From: Bacillota bacterium
Lineage (GTDB): Bacteria; Bacillota; Clostridia; Oscillospirales; Ruminococcaceae
DNA: 34,310 nt
NCBI GenBank assembly: GCA_023394255.1
Contig: JAEXAZ010000216.1
Span: forward strand, 1 to 34,310
Reading direction: 5' to 3'
Shown piece after piece: positions 7,744 through 15,520 of the stretch. A model generated the notes under the pieces. The model was not told the DNA's origin and did no database searches. It saw only the letters and a program-made list of their open reading frames with translations. Positions within the stretch are counted from its first letter, which is position 1, and each line of letters starts with the position of its first letter. The translations under genes and the position numbers were made by a program.

Positions 7744-8763
7744 TCAGCGGGGGGACAGCCCTTTCACAGCCCTGTCAAATCGCGGAACCAGCCCCAGTTT
7801 GTCGGGTGCGAGATGCACCTGGAACTGGTAGATATCATGCCCCGGGAAATGGTTTGCTTCGATAATAATCGGGCCTTTTTCGGTAACCGCAACGTCCCAT
7901 GCGATATAGCCCAGCTCCGGGATTCTCAACGCGGCGCGCCTGACCAGTTCCACCGCTTCCCGGTAGTGGGGAATCTGCACGCCGATCAGGTCCTCCCCGG
8001 TCATCGGGTGCTGGAAATAGGCCTTCCCCTCCTTGTCGGCGCCGGGGGTGGAAATTTTCCCTGTTTTCATGTCGACCAGCACGGCCATCCCGCCGCTGTT
8101 GAGGTTGTCCACCCTTTTCCCGTTGCCGATGCGCATACTGGAAAACACCAGGTGGACGGTATTGCCGTTGCGGATCGTAACAAGCCGCAGGGTATTGACC
8201 GAAAGCGGATAAATTTTGCCGATATCGGGATGCTGGACAATAAACTCCTCCACAAGGTACTGTTTCCCCTCCAGCAGCATGTCGTACAGGCCCACAATCT
8301 TGCTGTCATCTGAAAGTTCAATAAATTCGATTCCCCGTCCGCAGGTGCCGTCGAGCGGCTTTGCGACCAGCTTCGGATGCTCTCTGCAAAACTGTTCAAA
8401 GGTATCCCTGCCGGTCTCGCGCAGGTCAATCCATGCCCTCCCGTGGAAGCCGTCGAACCGCTTGAGGAACTCAATTTTATCCTCCAGCAGGTGCCAGTTT
8501 TCCTGCGGATTCAGCAGCCTGACATAATGGTTGTTTTTGCCGCGCGTAATATATGTTTTTCTCTGGTCCGCCGAAAGCTTGTAAAATTCAAACACAAGGT
8601 AATCCATATAGCCCGCCTGATATTTAAACCCGCAGTACATGATGTCCGCCAGCGCAGCCACCGTGTTTTTTCCGGAGCGTTCGTGAACCTTGCGGGCGGT
8701 ATCAAGCATCGCCCGATAGTTCATCCCGGCAATGCGTTTGACTAGATAGTCGATCTTCGGCAT
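7744..8763 (-). CDS. Sugar-transfer-associated ATP-grasp family protein
   Basis: This 339-aa protein resembles the ATP-grasp family found in polysaccharide or cell-surface biosynthesis loci (PF14397 type). ATP-grasp signs include the P-loop-like KPLDGTCGRGIEFI in the middle, QYLVEEFIVQHPDIGKIYP, the catalytic basic and acidic positions in SVNTLRLVTIRNG and SGGMAVLVDMKTG, and the C-terminal metal-site segment IIIEANHFPG. The family forms amide or ester bonds through acyl-phosphates, but no substrate can be given. The frame is open up to 8967. The ATG at 8763 (MPKIDYLVKR) has AAGGGGA before it and lies below a promoter, so I use it. It is monocistronic, with no glycan genes next to it. Confidence 0.8.
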   Translation of the reverse strand: MPKIDYLVKRIAGMNYRAMLDTARKVHERSGKNTVAALADIMYCGFKYQAGYMDYLVFEFYKLSADQRKTYITRGKNNHYVRLLNPQENWHLLEDKIEFLKRFDGFHGRAWIDLRETGRDTFEQFCREHPKLVAKPLDGTCGRGIEFIELSDDSKIVGLYDMLLEGKQYLVEEFIVQHPDIGKIYPLSVNTLRLVTIRNGNTVHLVFSSMRIGNGKRVDNLNSGGMAVLVDMKTGKISTPGADKEGKAYFQHPMTGEDLIGVQIPHYREAVELVRRAALRIPELGYIAWDVAVTEKGPIIIEANHFPGHDIYQFQVHLAPDKLGLVPRFDRAVKGLSPR

Positions 8764-8830
8764 AACTGTTCCCCTTATTCCATACGTTTGCAGGCTTTTT
8801 GTTATCAGCCAAAATTTTGTTGCTTCGGTT

Positions 8831-8859
8831 ATTATAACGCATTCTCCGATACTTTTCAA
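8831..8859 (-). promoter_or_regulatory. Sigma-A promoter of the ATP-grasp gene
   Basis: On the reverse strand TTGAAA (8854-8859) and TATAAT (8831-8836) are 17 bases apart. The -10 lies about 70 bases before the start at 8763, supporting that start over the longer open frame. Confidence 0.8.
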
Positions 8860-9006
8860 CAATCGCTTTTCCAATATGCAGTAAATCATACAAATTCTGA
8901 CACTACATAAAAGATCCTTTATCCATACGGGTTCCCATTGCCTGTTTTTCTGTGATCCTTCAGTCAATTATATTGTTCCTGCGCCGCCTGAAAACATGCG
9001 ACAGAA

Positions 9007-9035
9007 TTGACTTTATATCCGGAAAATGGTATAAT
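9007..9035 (+). promoter_or_regulatory. Sigma-A promoter of the FMN-binding-like lipoprotein gene
   Basis: TTGACT (9007-9012), 17-base spacer, and TATAAT (9030-9035) with an upstream TG (9027-9028). Transcription would start near 9042, about 78 bases before the ATG at 9120. The remaining intergenic sequence 8860-9006 shows no further clear element, although a possible second reverse-strand -10 (ATTATA on the forward strand, near 8968) is present. Confidence 0.85.
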
Positions 9036-9119
9036 TTTTTTATATGTGAATATCCCGTAAATAAGGGAATTCTTGTTTGAATGGCAACTGCTGTTCGATT
9101 AACGGAGGTCGTTACATAG

Positions 9120-10412
9120 ATGAAAAAGATCATTGCTCTGCTGCTTGCTTCGGCATTAATGCTCGGTACGCTTGCCGCCTGCAACCGGAACCCGGGGGCG
9201 GACAGCAGCTCGTCCTCTTCTGAACAATCCGCCACGGTATATCAGGACGGAACTTACAGCGTAAAATTTTCGGTCCCCGCGCAGGACAGAACCCTTGATT
9301 ATCTGACTGTCACGATTAAAAGCGATGAGATTACCATTGATCAATATGGCTGCAAGGAGGATACAGCCGCGCCTGTCTCTTCCGAAGCGGCCGATGCTTC
9401 GTCGGAATCCGGAGCGCCATCCGACGCGGCTTCCCCCGACGCGGATACCTCCGCAACCGAGGCGGAGCAGAAAGCCGCCGACCATTCGCAGGATATCCTC
9501 GATACCTATGAAGAGATGGGCCGCGACCTCGACGCCATGCAGTCCGAGCCGGTTAAGGGCGCGGAAGAGCATTCCTACCGTTTTATCCGCATGATGCGGA
9601 CCGTTCTCAACCAGGCAAAATCGGGAGAAACCTCCCCTGCCGAGTTAGGCCAGTATGCCGACGGCGATTACGAAGCCGTGATGCCCGACTTCAATGAGGA
9701 TGGCTGGAAAGAATTTGTTCATCTTATCGTAAAAGACGGCGATATCGACACCATAGAATATAACGCCAGAAGCGAAGATGACAACGCGAAGCTGATTACC
9801 GAGGACCCCGACCTGAACAAGGAGGACAGCGAAGCAAGCCCCGCCAAGTATTATCCCGAAATCGTGCAGAATTATAAAGACGGCGGTTATGACCTTGCAC
9901 AGCTTGGCGCGCCCGAATCCGGCGCGGAAGCAACCAGGGAATTCAAAAAGCTGCTCACGCCGCTTTTGTCGAGCATGATGTCGGGCGGCAGCACGGATAT
10001 TGTCGCATCCCGCTTTGTTGACGGCACCTATAAGGCCGAGTATGCCGATTTTGATGAATACGGCTGGAAAGAGACCGTAACCGTTAAAATCAAGAACGGC
10101 AAAGTGGAAGTTACCAACTTTGATGCAATTTCCAAAGACGATGAAAAGAAAAAGAAGTCGGATGACGAGGATTATGCCGCCAACATGAAAGAAAAAGCCG
10201 GCCTTACCCCTGCCGAGGCTTTTGAAAAGCTCATGGAGAACTTTGAAAGCGCCGATAACGACGTGACCAAAATTGAAAACGTGGCCGGCGCTACCGTTTC
10301 CTCCAATGATTTTAAGCTGCTGGTCGGCGAAATCCTTGCCACCACAGCGCGTTACGGCGCCACAAAGGAGCCTTTGCAGGTCGAGCGGATGAATGCCGAC
10401 ACGGCACAATAA
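9120..10412 (+). CDS. Lipoprotein with three tandem FMN-binding-like repeats
   Basis: This 430-aa protein is exported and lipid-anchored: signal peptide with lipobox LAAC (Cys21), then a Ser-rich linker. Three similar units follow, beginning near residues 41, 178 and 299 with the pattern x-DG-T/D-Y. The second and third share the DF-GWKE core (DFNEDGWKEFV and DFDEYGWKETV). Each unit ends in a GA-containing helix start: VKGAEEHSYRF, ESGAEATREF and VAGATVSSNDF. Only the last keeps the GATxS motif whose Thr is the covalent FMN site in FMN_bind domains (PF04205 type, flavinylated by ApbE). An acidic Ser/Ala/Glu insert (about residues 85-120) splits the first unit. The fold assignment is mine from motifs. 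A role in extracellular electron transfer like Listeria PplA is speculative, since no apbE or NADH dehydrogenase gene is nearby. GGAGG lies 11 bases before the ATG. Confidence 0.75.
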   Translation: MKKIIALLLASALMLGTLAACNRNPGADSSSSSSEQSATVYQDGTYSVKFSVPAQDRTLDYLTVTIKSDEITIDQYGCKEDTAAPVSSEAADASSESGAPSDAASPDADTSATEAEQKAADHSQDILDTYEEMGRDLDAMQSEPVKGAEEHSYRFIRMMRTVLNQAKSGETSPAELGQYADGDYEAVMPDFNEDGWKEFVHLIVKDGDIDTIEYNARSEDDNAKLITEDPDLNKEDSEASPAKYYPEIVQNYKDGGYDLAQLGAPESGAEATREFKKLLTPLLSSMMSGGSTDIVASRFVDGTYKAEYADFDEYGWKETVTVKIKNGKVEVTNFDAISKDDEKKKKSDDEDYAANMKEKAGLTPAEAFEKLMENFESADNDVTKIENVAGATVSSNDFKLLVGEILATTARYGATKEPLQVERMNADTAQ

Positions 10413-10429
10413 AAACCCTATAAAAGCGG

Positions 10430-10459
10430 AAAACCCCGGAGACTGCTCTCCGGGGTTTT
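10430..10459. terminator. Bidirectional terminator between the lipoprotein gene and lysC
   Basis: A 12-bp perfect stem (AAAACCCCGGAG at 10430-10441 with 10448-10459) with A and T tracts at its two sides serves two convergent genes ending at 10412 and 10485. Confidence 0.92.
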
Positions 10460-10484
10460 ATGGATTCTGCGGAAGACTGACCGG

Positions 10485-11690
10485 TTAAAGGTCGAACGCG
10501 TCATGAATGGCATTGACCGCTTTGTCGGAATCCGCAAGCGCCACAAGCACGGAAATCTTGATTTCGCTGGTGGAGATCATCTGGATATTGATGTTCGCTT
10601 CGGCAAGCGCTTCAAACATCTTGCTCGCTACGCCGGGATTCGTCTGCATGCCCGCGCCGACAATGGAGACTTTGGAGATATTCTCGTCGCAGAGGATTCC
10701 CTTGCCGCCCAGACGATCGTTGATTTCCTCCATCAGGGATACTGCAAGGTCTTTATGGGAGCGGGAAACGGTGAAGCTGATATCTTTGGTGCCATCGCGC
10801 CCGATGGACTGGAGAATGATATCGACGTTCACCTTTTTCGCGGCCAGCTGAGAGAATATCTTAAACGCAAATCCCGGCTGGTCGGGAACCCCGACGATCG
10901 AAATTCGCACGACATCATTATCTCTTGCAACGCCTCTTACAAGCATTTTTTCCAACTTGATAACCTCCTTAATCTTCGTGCCCGGATTTCTGGTCAGACT
11001 GGAGAGCACCTCCAGATTCACATTGTATTTCTTTGCCATTTCAACGGAGCGGTTATGGAGCACGCCTGCGCCCAAAGACGCCAGTTCCAGCATCTCGTCA
11101 TAGGTGATTTCATCCATTTTCCTAGCTGCTTTTACCAGGCGCGGATCGGCCGTATAAACACCGTCGACATCCGTAAAGATCTGACAGAGGTCCGCGTGAA
11201 GTACCGCGGCCAGAGCAACCGCGCTGGTATCCGAGCCGCCGCGTCCAAGGGTTGTCAGGTCGTCATAGCGGTTGATTGCCTGAAACCCCGCCACAATCAC
11301 AATATTGCGCTTCGTCAGTTCATGATCGATCCGTTCTTTATTGATGCGGCGGATGCGCGCCGCGCCATGCGTCGAGTCGGACAAAAAGCCCGCCTGCCAG
11401 CCGGTCAGGGAAATCACCGGGAATCCCATCTTTTCAATTGCCATTGCCAGCAAAGACATGGAGATTTGTTCGCCTGTCGTAAGCAGGACATCCATTTCCC
11501 GTTTGGAAGCGTTTGGGTTGATTTCCTCCGCTTTCGCAATCAGGTCGTCGGTGGTGTCGCCCTGAGCGGATACCACCGCGACCACATTATTCCCTTTCTG
11601 GTAGGTTTCGGTGATGATCCGCGCCACATTAAAAATGCGTTCCGCATCCTTAACAGACGTTCCACCGAACTTCTGCACCACTAAATTCAT
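10485..11690 (-). CDS. lysC: Aspartate kinase
   Basis: This 401-aa enzyme phosphorylates aspartate at the entry to the lysine, methionine and threonine pathway. The kinase domain shows KFGGTSV (residues 7-13), a GGSDTSAVALA segment and FTDVDGVYTADPR. Two C-terminal ACT domains (about residues 260-401, including VSIVGAGMQTNPGVASKMF) indicate end-product feedback. GGAGGAATTGGC lies before the ATG. It lies 65 bases after thrB in the same orientation and probably shares its transcript, making threonine or combined Thr/Lys feedback plausible. The effector cannot be read from the sequence. Confidence 0.96.
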   Translation of the reverse strand: MNLVVQKFGGTSVKDAERIFNVARIITETYQKGNNVVAVVSAQGDTTDDLIAKAEEINPNASKREMDVLLTTGEQISMSLLAMAIEKMGFPVISLTGWQAGFLSDSTHGAARIRRINKERIDHELTKRNIVIVAGFQAINRYDDLTTLGRGGSDTSAVALAAVLHADLCQIFTDVDGVYTADPRLVKAARKMDEITYDEMLELASLGAGVLHNRSVEMAKKYNVNLEVLSSLTRNPGTKIKEVIKLEKMLVRGVARDNDVVRISIVGVPDQPGFAFKIFSQLAAKKVNVDIILQSIGRDGTKDISFTVSRSHKDLAVSLMEEINDRLGGKGILCDENISKVSIVGAGMQTNPGVASKMFEALAEANINIQMISTSEIKISVLVALADSDKAVNAIHDAFDL

Positions 11691-11724
11691 GCCAATTCCT
11701 CCATTATTTTAAAGGCGTGTCTCC

Positions 11725-11760
11725 AATAGGCGGTCTTCCCAACGTTCGCGGCCGCCTATT
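11725..11760 (-). other. Inverted repeat over the thrB stop, between thrB and lysC
   Basis: AATAGGCGG (11725-11733) is perfectly complementary to CCGCCTATT (11752-11760), with the thrB stop codon at 11756-11758 inside one arm. No T run follows on the reverse strand, so it is more likely a processing or stability element than a full terminator ahead of lysC. Confidence 0.6.
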
Positions 11761-12664
11761 TCGAGCCATCTTCCTCTTTTTCAACCACAGTGCCCACATT
11801 GTCTATGGAAAGTGTGCGCACCTGCCAGCCATACAGCCCCAGCTCCGGGAGCCTCCTGGCAACGCAGTCCCCAAAATCGCTCAGCCCCGCATCCACGATT
11901 GCCATCAGCGTGGAGCCTGCCCCGCTGATAAACGCAGCATAAGCGCCCAGATTGTAGCAGGCTTCCATCACCTGCGCCCCGCCTTGGATGAGGCCGAGAC
12001 GGTAGGGCTGGTGAATCCGGTCGTCGGCGGCGACCCGCAGATTGTGGTAATTGCCGCTGTACAGTGAGACGGACATCAGGGCGGCGCGTGAAAGATTGAA
12101 CACGCCGTCCCTCCTGTCGATTGAATCCGGAAGCACCGATCTGGCTCTGGATGTTTTCAGTTCAAAATCGGGAATGACCGCAACAAAACGCAGGTCATTT
12201 TTGATTTCCTGCTTCACAAAAAATACCCTCTGCCCTTCCATTGCCGCGGTCACAAGGCCACCGACGAGCGCAGGGGTAGAATTATCCGGATGTCCCTCGA
12301 TGGATGCTGCAATATTGATCAGCTCGGCGTCCGACACAGGATTCCCCATCAGGGTATTGGCGCCTTTCAGCCCGGCTATGACACAGGCGGAAGAGCTGCC
12401 AAGCCCGCGGGCAAACGGAATATTGTTAATTTGTCCGATTTCCATGCCGTAAAACGGAACGCCGCAGATGTGGTAAAGTTCCCGTACCGTGGAATAGACC
12501 AGATTGGATTCATCCATTGGTACCGGTATCCCGTCCAGCGAAGTAATCCGGCAGCGGTCCGACTCCTCCATGGTGACATAGTTGTAGAGGTTGACGGCAA
12601 GGCCAATGGAATCAAAACCCGGCCCGATATTGGCGCTGGTGGCCGGAATACGAATTTTAATCAT
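11756..12664 (-). CDS. thrB: Homoserine kinase
   Basis: This 302-aa GHMP-family kinase makes O-phosphohomoserine for threonine synthesis. The N-terminal IPATSANIGPGFDSIGLAV segment and the glycine/serine-rich ATP loop RGLGSSSACVIAG (about residues 87-99) are diagnostic, and FISGAGSTLMAIV is the third GHMP motif. Its ATG overlaps the hom stop codon by one base (TGATG), implying translational coupling. Threonine synthase (thrC) is not in the window. Confidence 0.96.
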   Translation of the reverse strand: MIKIRIPATSANIGPGFDSIGLAVNLYNYVTMEESDRCRITSLDGIPVPMDESNLVYSTVRELYHICGVPFYGMEIGQINNIPFARGLGSSSACVIAGLKGANTLMGNPVSDAELINIAASIEGHPDNSTPALVGGLVTAAMEGQRVFFVKQEIKNDLRFVAVIPDFELKTSRARSVLPDSIDRRDGVFNLSRAALMSVSLYSGNYHNLRVAADDRIHQPYRLGLIQGGAQVMEACYNLGAYAAFISGAGSTLMAIVDAGLSDFGDCVARRLPELGLYGWQVRTLSIDNVGTVVEKEEDGSK

Positions 12665-13905
12665 CAGTAATCAAGCACCCGGATTTTTCCAAGGAATTCT
12701 ACGCCCATTCCTTCCAGTTTTTGAATTGCCGCATCAATATCATATTCCATAAGTACCGGCGTGATGAATGCAAATTCATTTGCAGGCTGATGAGTCCGCC
12801 TGAGCAGGTGAAGTTCCCCGAACAGACGGCCCGCCTCCTGCAGAAGGGCCTCTGAAGCAGAGCGGCAGCGCAGATACATCGCGGTTCTGTTTTCCCCCTG
12901 TTTTGCAACGTTGCCGCCGCTGGAGGGCGCCCACCGCAGGGAGGGGCTGGTATCGGCGGCTTTGGCGCAGTCGATGATATCGCCCACAACCGCGGAAGCG
13001 GTCGGCAGTTTCCCGGCGCCTTTCCCATAAAACACAACATCCCCGGTCGCGTCCCCGCGCACCAGAATCCCGTTGAAAACATCGTCAACGGTGCCGAGCT
13101 GGCTTTCCTTATGAATCAGGGCCGGCGTTACCATCGCGGTAATTTTGCCGCCGGCTTCTTCCCTTTTGGCGCGCCCGATCAGTTTGATTACACAGTCGTT
13201 GTCGGCCGCATAGGCAACGTCCTCAGGGGTAATCTTTGTGATTCCTTCGGTATGGACATCTTTTGGATAGACATGCTCGCCGAAAGAAAGCGCCGCCAGA
13301 ATGCAGATCTTGCGGCAGGCGTCGTGGCCTTCCACATCCGCCTCGGGATTCCGCTCCGCGTAGCCAAGCTTCTGGGCAAGCGCCAGAGCATCCTCAAAGG
13401 ACATCTGTTCACGGATCATCTTTGTGAGGATGAAATTGGTGGTTCCGTTGAGGATTCCCGCGATTTCCTCAATCCTGTTCGCCGCAAGGCACATATGCAG
13501 CGGCCGGATAATGGGGATTCCCCCGCCGACACTGGCTTCAAAGAAATAGTTAACATGGTGCTCACGCGCGAGGGCAAGCAGTTCCGCCCCCCGCTGCGCC
13601 ACCAGCTCCTTGTTGGAGGTTACCACGCTTTTCCCGCGCTCCAGACAGGTCCTGGTGAAGGTATACGCAGGCTCCAGACCGCCGATTACCTCGGCAACCA
13701 CCTTTACGCTGTCATCGTCCGCAATGATATTGAAGTCTTTTACAAAGCGGTCAGCATAAGGGAGGTCCGGAAAATCGCGAAGGTCCAGGATATATTTCAG
13801 GTCAAGCTCCTGCCCCGCCTTCTTTTCCAGTGCGGCTCGGTTCTTAAAAAAGACCTCAGCCACTCCGGAACCGACGGTGCCGTGCCCCAAAACAGCAATA
13901 TTCAT
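12664..13905 (-). CDS. hom: Homoserine dehydrogenase
   Basis: This 413-aa enzyme reduces aspartate semialdehyde to homoserine. The NAD(P) loop is GHGTVGSG near residue 7, followed by VTSNKELVAQRG, GILNGTTNFIL and the catalytic segment AYAERNPEADVEGHDACRK, seen here in parts YAERNPEADVEG and HDACRK. A C-terminal ACT domain (last 75 or so residues) suggests threonine feedback. Two ATGs are possible. GGGAGG is only 3 bases from the ATG at 13911 but 9 bases from the one at 13905 (MNIAVLGHG), so I chose the latter. It is the middle of an operon with an ACT-domain gene upstream and thrB overlapping downstream. Confidence 0.95.
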   Translation of the reverse strand: MNIAVLGHGTVGSGVAEVFFKNRAALEKKAGQELDLKYILDLRDFPDLPYADRFVKDFNIIADDDSVKVVAEVIGGLEPAYTFTRTCLERGKSVVTSNKELVAQRGAELLALAREHHVNYFFEASVGGGIPIIRPLHMCLAANRIEEIAGILNGTTNFILTKMIREQMSFEDALALAQKLGYAERNPEADVEGHDACRKICILAALSFGEHVYPKDVHTEGITKITPEDVAYAADNDCVIKLIGRAKREEAGGKITAMVTPALIHKESQLGTVDDVFNGILVRGDATGDVVFYGKGAGKLPTASAVVGDIIDCAKAADTSPSLRWAPSSGGNVAKQGENRTAMYLRCRSASEALLQEAGRLFGELHLLRRTHQPANEFAFITPVLMEYDIDAAIQKLEGMGVEFLGKIRVLDY

Positions 13906-13957
13906 TCTCATTTGCCTCCCATATTTTCATCTGCCCCGGCCGCGGGGATAAGAAAGA

Positions 13958-14392
13958 TCAAATTGCTTTGGCTTCCACAATTCCGTCCAGCGCTTCCAGC
14001 CTTTCGAGGATTTCCGAGCGGGACAGGCTCGCGCTGTTGGTGCGCACAGAGACGGAAACCAATGCCACACCGTCAACCGGAATATTCTGATTCACGGTGA
14101 TGATATTGGCGCCGGCCTGGTACAGTTCCCCAAGCAGTGAGGACAGCACACCCGGCCGGTCCTCCAGCGTCAGATAAAATGTGACAATATTTTCATTCAT
14201 GCGCTCATCATAAAGATATACGGAGTCCTTATATTTATAAAATGCGCTTCGCGAAATGTCTGCCATCTGCGCCGCCTGCGAAGAACTTTTGGCTTTTCCC
14301 TGGGCAAGGTACATCTTCGCCTGCACAACTTTTGTAAAGACTTCCGGCAGCACCTGCGCATCTACCAGCAGAAATTTCACATTGTCAGTCAT
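13958..14392 (-). CDS. UPF0735 family ACT-domain protein (PheB-like)
   Basis: This 144-aa protein has an N-terminal helical part with a helix-turn-helix look (SSSQAAQMADISRSAFYKYKD, given here in two parts SSSQAAQMADI and SRSAFYKYKD) and a C-terminal ACT domain (NENIVTFYLTLEDRPGVLSS to the end). It matches the UPF0735/PheB family, often found before hom and thrB in Firmicutes and suspected of sensing an amino acid. The start at 14392 (MTDNVKFLL) has AGGAGG 8 bases upstream, better than the ATG at 14410. It is the first gene of the ACT-hom-thrB-lysC operon. Regulatory function is family inference. Confidence 0.88.
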   Translation of the reverse strand: MTDNVKFLLVDAQVLPEVFTKVVQAKMYLAQGKAKSSSQAAQMADISRSAFYKYKDSVYLYDERMNENIVTFYLTLEDRPGVLSSLLGELYQAGANIITVNQNIPVDGVALVSVSVRTNSASLSRSEILERLEALDGIVEAKAI

Positions 14393-14433
14393 TTTGTCCG
14401 CCTCCTGCAAACTTTTGTTTTGCCACGAAATAC

Positions 14434-14462
14434 ACTATAACATATTGCATTACTATTGTAAA
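14434..14462 (-). promoter_or_regulatory. Sigma-A promoter of the ACT-hom-thrB-lysC operon
   Basis: On the reverse strand TTTACA (14457-14462) and TATAGT (14434-14439) are 17 bases apart. Short arms ACACT (14432-14436) and AGTGT (14462-14466) flank it symmetrically, a possible operator but too short to be sure. Confidence 0.75.
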
Positions 14463-14637
14463 GTGTCAGGTTGTCAGAGAATTCTCTGTTTATCAAATTG
14501 CTTCTGTCTAGATTATACAAATGCCGGCCGGCCGTCTTTAGAAAAGCTTTTCCGCCCGGCTTTCCGTGTCAAAAAAGACTGTTCGCGGCAAGATTCGTCT
14601 GTTTTCCGTTATTTCAGTCATTTATTGAAAATTTCCT

Positions 14638-14666
14638 TTGTATTTTACCATAGAAAATGTTATACT
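14638..14666 (+). promoter_or_regulatory. Promoter of the DivIVA-like gene
   Basis: TTGTAT (14638-14643), 17-base spacer, TATACT (14661-14666) with an upstream TG (TGTTATACT). Between this and the reverse promoter at 14434-14462, positions 14467-14637 hold nothing I can identify. Confidence 0.7.
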
Positions 14667-14714
14667 GTTGCGTAAAGAGACAGGAATCATTACTTGCTGA
14701 AAGGGTGGCATACG

Positions 14715-15467
14715 ATGGAGGACTCGGGTGTTTTTAAATCGGCTGCATTTGGCGGATTTGACAAAAAGTCAGTGCTGACATACATAGATTCCCTGAACGA
14801 GGAATTCCACGAATCTGAGTTGGCCTATCAGGAAAAACTGGAGGCGTTCGAAAAGGCACAGGAGTCCCAGCTGGCGCACATCAAAAGCCTGGAGGCGCAG
14901 ATTGCCGACGGGGAACGCAAACTGAATGCCGTAGCCAAACAGCTTGAAGACGAGCGCGAACTGGCGAAACAGGCGCAGAGCATGATTGCGGAGCTTGATT
15001 CGAAAAGCCAGGCCCTGCAAAAAAAGCTGGACGATAACGAGCGCGAGATGCAGATCCAGCTTGAACGGAACCGCCAGCTTCAGTTCAAAGTGGAAAGCTG
15101 TGAATATAAAAGCCGCAAATATGACGACCTGTCCACACAGATCGGCGACGCGATTATCGACGCAAAGCAGAATGCCGAAAAAATCATCCGGGCTGCCAAC
15201 GTCCGCGCCGAGGAAATCTCCCAGCAGGCGCAAAATTATATGAAAAACTTTTACGCTGAATTATCCTCCTTCAGCAGTGATGCCGCGCATCTCCAAAAGT
15301 CGGTGGAAGAGATTCTTTTCGTGCTCAATGACCGTGTGGATGTCATGCAGGACATTATCCGCCAGGTCGAGCAGCGGTTTAACCCCAATGGCGTCCAGCT
15401 GGATTACACGGAGCAAAACGAGCGGGAAACCACGGATGAGAGCGGGAGCGAACCCTCAAAGCCCTGA
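14715..15467 (+). CDS. DivIVA-like coiled-coil cell-division protein
   Basis: This 250-aa, strongly charged protein is mostly coiled coil. The N terminus (FKSAAFGGFDKKSVLTYID) resembles the membrane-curvature-binding head of DivIVA/GpsB-family proteins, followed by a long heptad-rich region rich in Gln/Glu/Lys/Ala (residues about 25-150). A second helical part contains AEKIIRAANVRAEEI, then a polar tail ending in Ser/Glu. The frame is open to a TTG at 14694, but the ATG at 14715 follows GAAAGGGTGG by 7 bases. A role at septa or poles is family inference. It is monocistronic, with a terminator right after. Confidence 0.75.
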   Translation: MEDSGVFKSAAFGGFDKKSVLTYIDSLNEEFHESELAYQEKLEAFEKAQESQLAHIKSLEAQIADGERKLNAVAKQLEDERELAKQAQSMIAELDSKSQALQKKLDDNEREMQIQLERNRQLQFKVESCEYKSRKYDDLSTQIGDAIIDAKQNAEKIIRAANVRAEEISQQAQNYMKNFYAELSSFSSDAAHLQKSVEEILFVLNDRVDVMQDIIRQVEQRFNPNGVQLDYTEQNERETTDESGSEPSKP

Positions 15468-15483
15468 ACAAAACAGTTGATAG

Positions 15484-15513
15484 AAAAGCGCACCCCCAAG
15501 GGGTGCGCTTTTT
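15484..15513. terminator. Bidirectional terminator between the DivIVA-like gene and guaB
   Basis: AAAAGCGCACCCC (15484-15496) pairs with GGGGTGCGCTTTT (15500-15512) around a 3-base loop, with T tract. It serves the convergent genes ending at 15467 and 15521. Confidence 0.92.
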
Positions 15514-15520
15514 GATTTTC

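Noticed and set aside
10503..11684. 393-codon forward frame opposite lysC
   Set aside because: Antisense shadow, with low-complexity His/Arg-rich composition and no family resemblance.
11725..11760. Standard intrinsic terminator between thrB and lysC
   Set aside because: The inverted repeat is perfect but has no T run on the reverse strand, so I call it only a stem-loop and keep lysC as possibly in the same operon.
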